A program made the translations under genes and the position numbers. 10,698 bases of DNA from the NCBI GenBank assembly GCA_934249275.1, contig CAKQKT010000066.1, positions 1 to 10,698 on the forward strand, read 5' to 3'. Below are positions 6,774 to 10,698 of the stretch, piece by piece. This DNA is from an uncultured Sutterella sp. (GTDB taxonomy: Bacteria; Pseudomonadota; Gammaproteobacteria; Burkholderiales; Burkholderiaceae_F). A model generated the notes under the pieces. It did no database searches, was not told the origin of the DNA, and saw only the letters and a program-made list of their open reading frames with translations. The number at the start of each line of letters is the position of its first letter. The first letter of the stretch is position 1.

Positions 6774-7304
6774 CTAGTTCCAGTGAATGTAGAGATTGAC
6801 GGGAGCCTTCCGGGTCAGCTTCGTTCCGTCGGCAAGCTCCAAATACCAGGTTAAGTCGTCCTTGGTCTTAATACGCCAGCCATTTCCGTCCACAGTAATG
6901 ACCACATCTTCAGGCGAAAGGTTCTTTTTATCCGTGTAAAAAACGCCCAGAGTAACAAACGACGAGGAATCGGAACCAAAATTCTTAACAGCAACCTTGC
7001 CGATGCTGTTGAACGCGCCGGCAACCCTTTTCGTCGCCGCATCGTCCGACGAAGTATTGTTCTGAAAAGCGTCTGCGAATATCATCCCGTAAGCATCAAA
7101 CCCGGAAGCCATCAACAAATCCGCTTCGACGGCATACTCGGCATCTCGGCTCTCGACGAAGACCTGAGAATCCAGCATCGTCTTGAGAAAGACGGCCAGA
7201 CCGGAAAAGAAAAACAGCACCGTCAGCGCGAAGATCAGAATGCTTCCTCTTTCACGCCCGGGACAACGATGTCTGACAGCATCCGTCATGACGGCGTTTT
7301 TCAT
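6774..7304 (-). CDS. Minor prepilin, PilX/GspK-like
   Basis: The 176-residue protein begins with a short leader ending RERG (17-20), followed by a hydrophobic helix (SILIFALTVLFFFSG) that extends to about residue 43. This fits the prepilin pattern with cleavage after G20 by the prepilin peptidase encoded three genes upstream. The mature chain starts with Ser and has Phe rather than Glu at position 5, as is usual for the PilX/GspK class that caps the minor-pilin complex. It is much shorter than a typical GspK (about 300 residues) and is closer in size to PilX. The C-terminal part (ENxxx-free, beta-rich, ending YIHWN) has no motif I recognise. The ATG overlaps the TAA of the previous gene by one base, with GGGAGG eight bases upstream. 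It is the last gene of the operon; no strong terminator is visible in the 61 bases before the convergent cyclase gene. Confidence 0.8.
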   Translation of the reverse strand: MKNAVMTDAVRHRCPGRERGSILIFALTVLFFFSGLAVFLKTMLDSQVFVESRDAEYAVEADLLMASGFDAYGMIFADAFQNNTSSDDAATKRVAGAFNSIGKVAVKNFGSDSSSFVTLGVFYTDKKNLSPEDVVITVDGNGWRIKTKDDLTWYLELADGTKLTRKAPVNLYIHWN

Positions 7305-7753
7305 TATTCAACCTCCCAAAGCGGATGGAATTCATAAACGATCTCACCGCTGTCGGAACCCTGCAAGGCTACGGCAAGCCTGACCACCTTGCGTTCGCCG
7401 CTTCCGACAGGTTCGGAGCTAATCGTCCACTTGGAAACGCCCTCAAGAAAAACGACCTTTTTCCCGGGCATGTTCCAGTAAACCGTGCCGTTCTCAAAGG
7501 GAAATTTCTCTTCCACTACGTTGAGTTTTTCCAGCTTCGTCTTCTCCACCACCCGCTTTACCACAGTTGCGGCAACGTGCACCTGGCTCGTGCCAACGCT
7601 TTGAATGCGAAGCCCCTGATAAATCCTGACGCCGTAAGCCATGGTTGCCGTAACAACAGCGCCGATGAAACTGGCAATCACAAGCGTTACCACGCACTCA
7701 AGAAGCGTAAAGCCTCTCTTTGATTGAGCGTTTTTTGAATATGCGTTCATCAT
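7304..7753 (-). CDS. Minor prepilin, PilW/GspJ-like
   Basis: The 149-residue protein has a 14-residue basic leader (ending SKRG) followed by FTLLECVVTLVIAS, a classic class III signal: cleavage after G14, Phe at +1 and Glu at +5 (E19). The hydrophobic helix would anchor it in the inner membrane before assembly. Its place as third of four prepilins, and the xxGVRIYQG segment after the helix, suggest the PilW/GspJ position, although the protein is short and the assignment rests mainly on gene order. The ATG overlaps the preceding stop by four bases (ATGA), with GGAGG five bases upstream, so translation is probably coupled. Confidence 0.85.
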   Translation of the reverse strand: MMNAYSKNAQSKRGFTLLECVVTLVIASFIGAVVTATMAYGVRIYQGLRIQSVGTSQVHVAATVVKRVVEKTKLEKLNVVEEKFPFENGTVYWNMPGKKVVFLEGVSKWTISSEPVGSGERKVVRLAVALQGSDSGEIVYEFHPLWEVE

Positions 7754-8247
7754 TTGCCCTCCTTCGCCCCTGCCGAAACCTTGCTGGTATCAATCGACGT
7801 TGCGTCGAGCTTAGGATATGAAAAGAGGCGGCGATAAGTATGGCCGTCAGCTTTGACGGTAACAAGCCTCAGAGGACTTGTCGATGAGGTATGCGGAACG
7901 GCAACGTAATTCGTTCGACCTTCAGTGACCTGTCCGTCCTTATCCTTCTCAATTGACATCGGCATGACCTCAACTGAGACACCGGACTTGCAGACGGAGG
8001 CCGCACCACCCTTGTCTAGTTCGGCAACCGGACGTCCCTGAAAAGCCGCTTCGATTCTCGCCATGCAGTTTTCAGCCGCAAGGTTGCGGTTGTTTTGGGC
8101 CGTGCGCATCTGAACAACCTTGGTCGCAGTGCCCAGAACCATCGCAGCCGTCCCCATGGCAAGGCCCACAATAATGATCGTCATGACGATTTCAAGGAGC
8201 GCAAAGCCTGCCTTCGAGCGAAGGCCGTTTCCTGGATCAGTTCTCAT
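7750..8247 (-). CDS. Minor prepilin, PilV/GspI-like
   Basis: The 165-residue protein starts MRTDPGNGLRSKAG, followed by FALLEIVMTIIIVG: a prepilin leader with cleavage after G14, Phe at +1 and Glu at +5 (E19). The frame is open further upstream to an ATG at 8397, but that would bury the leader behind 50 unrelated residues. The ATG at 8247 has a GGAAGGGG Shine-Dalgarno sequence and is preferred. It overlaps the end of the FimT-like gene by 11 bases. By order it sits in the PilV/GspI position of the pilus tip complex; the globular part has no motif that proves the subfamily. Confidence 0.85.
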   Translation of the reverse strand: MRTDPGNGLRSKAGFALLEIVMTIIIVGLAMGTAAMVLGTATKVVQMRTAQNNRNLAAENCMARIEAAFQGRPVAELDKGGAASVCKSGVSVEVMPMSIEKDKDGQVTEGRTNYVAVPHTSSTSPLRLVTVKADGHTYRRLFSYPKLDATSIDTSKVSAGAKEGK

Positions 8248-8704
8248 GACTTTCCCCTTCCGGCAGCGTTCTTCCGATATAACCCGATTCATAGATCGTG
8301 AGCGAAAGAGTGTTCGAACTCGTTGAAGACGCGAAGATGATTTCCAAAGGCTTGCAGCCGGAAACGCATCGACGGCCATATTCGTCAAACTTGACATCGA
8401 CCGCGGATGCGGGAGACTTCACAACAGCATCCGACCACGTGAAGGTGCGAGGAGTTGTGCCCGTGTGCTCACAGGTCGCACTACTCTTGCTAATCTTGAG
8501 CGTAGTCTTGCCATCCTGATACAGGAGTTGCTGATTGCGAGCAAAGACAACTGCCTCGCGAAGCTTGCTTTCAGACTCCATGAATTCGCTCTCGAAGGTG
8601 AAGTTCAGCTTCGGGAAGTGAGCGGCAAAAATCGCGGAGAGCGTGCTCAGGAGCACCAGCACCAACACGAGCTCAAGAAGCGTGAAGCCTGCATTCCTTC
8701 TCAT
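8237..8704 (-). CDS. Minor prepilin, FimT/GspH family
   Basis: The 155-residue protein has a short leader (MRRNAG) then FTLLELVLVLVLLSTLSAIF: cleavage after G6, Phe at +1, Glu at +5 (E11). After the helix it reads SKLREAVVFARNQQLL, the region typical of FimT/GspH pseudopilins, then a beta-rich domain and a cysteine pair (RRCVSGC). The ATG at 8704 is chosen because GAGG lies six bases before it. A TTG four codons upstream would overlap the pilD stop but has less support. The gap to pilD is then eight bases. In type IV pilus and type II secretion systems this subunit is part of the minor complex that primes assembly. Confidence 0.88.
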   Translation of the reverse strand: MRRNAGFTLLELVLVLVLLSTLSAIFAAHFPKLNFTFESEFMESESKLREAVVFARNQQLLYQDGKTTLKISKSSATCEHTGTTPRTFTWSDAVVKSPASAVDVKFDEYGRRCVSGCKPLEIIFASSTSSNTLSLTIYESGYIGRTLPEGESHEN

Positions 8705-8712
8705 CCCGCACC

Positions 8713-9531
8713 TCAAATCGAAAGAATGAATTGAATCCAGAGGCTCCAGAGATCATGCCCCCAGAGGAGCGTCACCCAGGCCGCGATGCAGAGATAGGGA
8801 CCAAACGGCATCTCCATGGAACCGAGTCCTTTAGCGGATTTTCTAAGAACTGCTGCAACGGCAAAGCCCAACACAGCAGCAAGACCCGCCATGATGACGA
8901 TGAGCGGAAGGAGCTCGGCCGTCACAAGAAAGCCGATCATCAGCATGAGCTTCACGTCGCCGAAGCCCAGGCCTTCAACGCCGCGGCGGCGAAGATAAAA
9001 CACGCCCACGAGCCAGAAGACGCCGGCGCCCAGCACGCCGCCCAGCAACACATTCAGCCAGTCGTTGCCGAGCACGAAAATGGAACCGGGAAGCGCAATG
9101 ACGGCGCCGCCCAGCGTAAAGCGATCGGGAAGAATGGTTGACTGCGCGTCAATGAGCGACATCACGATGAAAAGCGCCGTCACCACCCAGCCCCAGAAGC
9201 AGGCGGGCGTCGGTCCGTAAACCCAGCCGACGGCGGCCATGGCCGCGCAGGTCATGAGTTCGGCAAGCGGATAGCGGATGCCGATTTTGGCGCCGCACGA
9301 GAAGCACTTTCCACGCAGGCAGATCCAGCTGACAACCGGAATGAGCTCCCAAATGCGAAGCCTGTGGCCGCATTCAGTGCAGTGCGACGGCGGCCACACA
9401 ATCGACTCGCTGCTCAGATATCGATCGGAAACAACGTTGATAAAGCTACCGATAAAAAGCCCCAGCAGAGCGCTGAAGATCGTCCAGTCGCTTCGCGGCA
9501 CATAGTCGAGAATGGAGAGAAAGTCGCTCAT
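8713..9531 (-). CDS. pilD: Prepilin peptidase / N-methyltransferase PilD
   Basis: The 272-residue inner-membrane aspartic protease (family A24) cuts the leader from prepilins at the Gly-Phe bond and methylates the new N-terminus. The N-terminal methyltransferase part has the zinc-type cysteines C51-x-x-C54 and C76-x-x-C79, with the family wording IPVVSW..LRGKC and YPLAE. The catalytic aspartates are D128 (SLIDAQSTILPD) and D192 in the GFGD motif (GLGFGDVKLM). Several hydrophobic helices span the chain and the length is normal. It starts 11 bases after pilT, with no clear Shine-Dalgarno sequence. Its substrates are plausibly the four prepilins encoded directly downstream, plus a major pilin elsewhere. 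Confidence 0.97.
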   Translation of the reverse strand: MSDFLSILDYVPRSDWTIFSALLGLFIGSFINVVSDRYLSSESIVWPPSHCTECGHRLRIWELIPVVSWICLRGKCFSCGAKIGIRYPLAELMTCAAMAAVGWVYGPTPACFWGWVVTALFIVMSLIDAQSTILPDRFTLGGAVIALPGSIFVLGNDWLNVLLGGVLGAGVFWLVGVFYLRRRGVEGLGFGDVKLMLMIGFLVTAELLPLIVIMAGLAAVLGFAVAAVLRKSAKGLGSMEMPFGPYLCIAAWVTLLWGHDLWSLWIQFILSI

Positions 9532-9542
9532 CGTGGCAGAGA

Positions 9543-10601
9543 TCAGATGCGCATGCCGGATTTAAAAAGAGACGAATCGCTGGCGTAGCGCTCTGCAGTT
9601 TCGCGCGAAATCATCCCTTGGTCGTAAAAGTCCTTGATCGCATCATCCATCGTGCACATGCCCTGAGCCTTGCCCGTCTGAATGGCGTTCGGAATCTGCG
9701 GAATCTTGCCTTCGCGAATGAGATTGCGGATGGCGCTGTTCACCAGCATGATCTCCATGGCCTGAACGCGCCCCTTGACGTCGTAGCGCTTCATCAGAGA
9801 AACGGCGAGAACCGCCTTGAGCGTATCTGCGAGCACCATGCGCATCTGCGCCTGCTCGGCCTCGGGGAAGATCGAAATGATGCGGTCAACGGACTGAGCC
9901 GCAGTACGGGTATGCAGTGTGGCAAAAACCAGATGACCGGTTTCGGCAGCTTCCAAGGTAAGACGGACCGTTTCACGGTCGCGCATTTCGCCCACAACCA
10001 CGATGTCCGGATCTTCTCGCAATGCTGCACGAAGCGCATTGGAAAAACTGTTCGTATGACAGCCTACTTCACGCTGACTCACCAGGCAGCCGCGGCTTTC
10101 ATAACGAAATTCGATGGGATCCTCGATCGTGAGGATGTGTTCTCGGCGATGCTCGTTTGCGTAGTTGACAAGAGCAGCCGTAGCGGTGGACTTGCCGCTG
10201 CCGGTCGGGCCCACAAGGAGCACGAGACCGCTGTTGAGCATTGCAAGATCAGTGAGCGAGTCGGAAAGGCCGAGTTCTTCAAGCGTCGGAATGGTATCGG
10301 GAATTTCTCGGAATGCGGCGGCAGCACCGGCGAGTGTCTGAAAGACATTTACACGGTAGCCTGCAAGTCCAGGAACTTCGTAACGAAAGTCGACCTCACC
10401 CTTTTCTGCGAGGATCTTCTTGTGACGCTCGGAAAGGACTTTGTCTAAAACAGACTCCATGTCCGCAACCGTAAGTTCTGCATTGCCAACCGGTTCGAGC
10501 TCGCCAACAACGCGAGCCATAGGAGGTTCGCCTACGCAGAGATGGAGGTCGGAGCCGTTGCGCTGATGCACAGATCTAAGAGCAGAATCAAGGTCAAACA
10601 T
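9543..10601 (-). CDS. pilT: Type IV pilus retraction ATPase PilT
   Basis: The 352-residue cytoplasmic hexameric ATPase powers pilus retraction (twitching, DNA uptake, surface sensing). Visible are the N-terminal PAS-like domain (SDLHLCVGEPP at 17-27), Walker A GPTGSGKST (131-139), the Asp box TIEDPIEF (158-165), Walker B DIVVVGEMRD (199-208), the His box HLVFATLHT (223-231) and the PilT-specific AIRNLIREGK (290-299), which separates it from the assembly ATPase PilB. The length is normal for PilT, and all motifs are intact. It is the first gene of a six-gene minus-strand operon. The ATG at 10601 has no clear Shine-Dalgarno sequence in the 20 bases before it. A GGGGAA/TTCCCC dyad lies 42 bases upstream. 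Confidence 0.97.
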   Translation of the reverse strand: MFDLDSALRSVHQRNGSDLHLCVGEPPMARVVGELEPVGNAELTVADMESVLDKVLSERHKKILAEKGEVDFRYEVPGLAGYRVNVFQTLAGAAAAFREIPDTIPTLEELGLSDSLTDLAMLNSGLVLLVGPTGSGKSTATAALVNYANEHRREHILTIEDPIEFRYESRGCLVSQREVGCHTNSFSNALRAALREDPDIVVVGEMRDRETVRLTLEAAETGHLVFATLHTRTAAQSVDRIISIFPEAEQAQMRMVLADTLKAVLAVSLMKRYDVKGRVQAMEIMLVNSAIRNLIREGKIPQIPNAIQTGKAQGMCTMDDAIKDFYDQGMISRETAERYASDSSLFKSGMRI

Positions 10602-10642
10602 AGGAGTACATCAAGGCAAATAAATGGCTCTTCTGGACTTTT

Positions 10643-10661
10643 GGGGAAATTAGGGTTCCCC
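10643..10661. repeat. Inverted repeat upstream of pilT
   Basis: GGGGAA and TTCCCC flank a 7-base centre. It lies in the presumed promoter region of the pilus operon and has no T-tract on either side, so it reads more like an operator or small hairpin than a terminator. No convincing promoter hexamers could be placed in 10602-10698. Confidence 0.35.
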
Positions 10662-10698
10662 GTGCCGCAAGCCCCAGCATAGAAACTAACCAAAAGCG

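Noticed and set aside
8248..8397. Upstream start for the PilV/GspI-like prepilin
   Set aside because: It would bury the prepilin leader behind 50 residues encoded antiparallel-free inside the FimT-like gene in another frame; the start at 8247 has a strong Shine-Dalgarno sequence.

Overview
The window looks like a chromosomal segment of a GC-rich Gram-negative bacterium. The codons prefer G or C in third position. The genes include a type IV pilus retraction ATPase, a prepilin peptidase with minor prepilins, and a membrane diguanylate cyclase. A beta-proteobacterium (Burkholderiales, possibly Sutterella-like) is my best guess from the feel of the proteins, but no marker gene fixes it. I see no rRNA, tRNA, CRISPR array, insertion sequence or phage gene.

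Left part (1-3345). On the minus strand, 56-778 encodes a two-helix membrane sensor whose reading frame stops just after the first residues of what looks like a GGDEF domain, so it appears to be a diguanylate cyclase that has lost its catalytic part. Diverging from it, 948-1502 (plus) encodes an orphan protein with two C-terminal membrane helices. It runs head-on into a small MazG-fold nucleotide pyrophosphohydrolase (1504-1905, minus), with the stop codons one base apart. Upstream of that on the same strand lies a large unrecognised membrane-anchored protein (1990-3345), separated by a hairpin.

Middle part (3346-6712). An aldo/keto reductase of the 2,5-diketogluconate-reductase type (3625-4479, GTG start) is followed by a clear hairpin terminator. 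Then comes about 650 bases without an intact gene. This gap holds a plausible promoter, a stretch that looks like a small coding region broken by two compensating frameshifts, and a dyad just before an intact transmembrane diguanylate cyclase (5129-6712, GGEEF active site, no inhibitory-site arginine).

Right part (6774-10601, all minus strand). A tightly packed operon reads pilT - pilD - FimT/GspH-like - PilV/GspI-like - PilW/GspJ-like - PilX/GspK-like. The last joins are translationally coupled (overlaps of 11, 4 and 1 bases, each with its own Shine-Dalgarno sequence). PilD would cut and methylate the four prepilins, which by order and sequence resemble the minor-pilin tip/priming complex; PilT would power retraction. 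PilB, PilC, the major pilin, PilM-Q and PilY1 are not in the window and must lie elsewhere if the system works. The cyclic-di-GMP enzyme converges on this operon. A regulatory link is possible but is only inference.

I did not find a clearly new defence or mobile system. The points most worth a second look are the truncated cyclase, the frameshifted stretch at 4632-5030, the unknown 451-residue protein, the compact pilus tip operon, and the unusual cofactor-site residues of the reductase.
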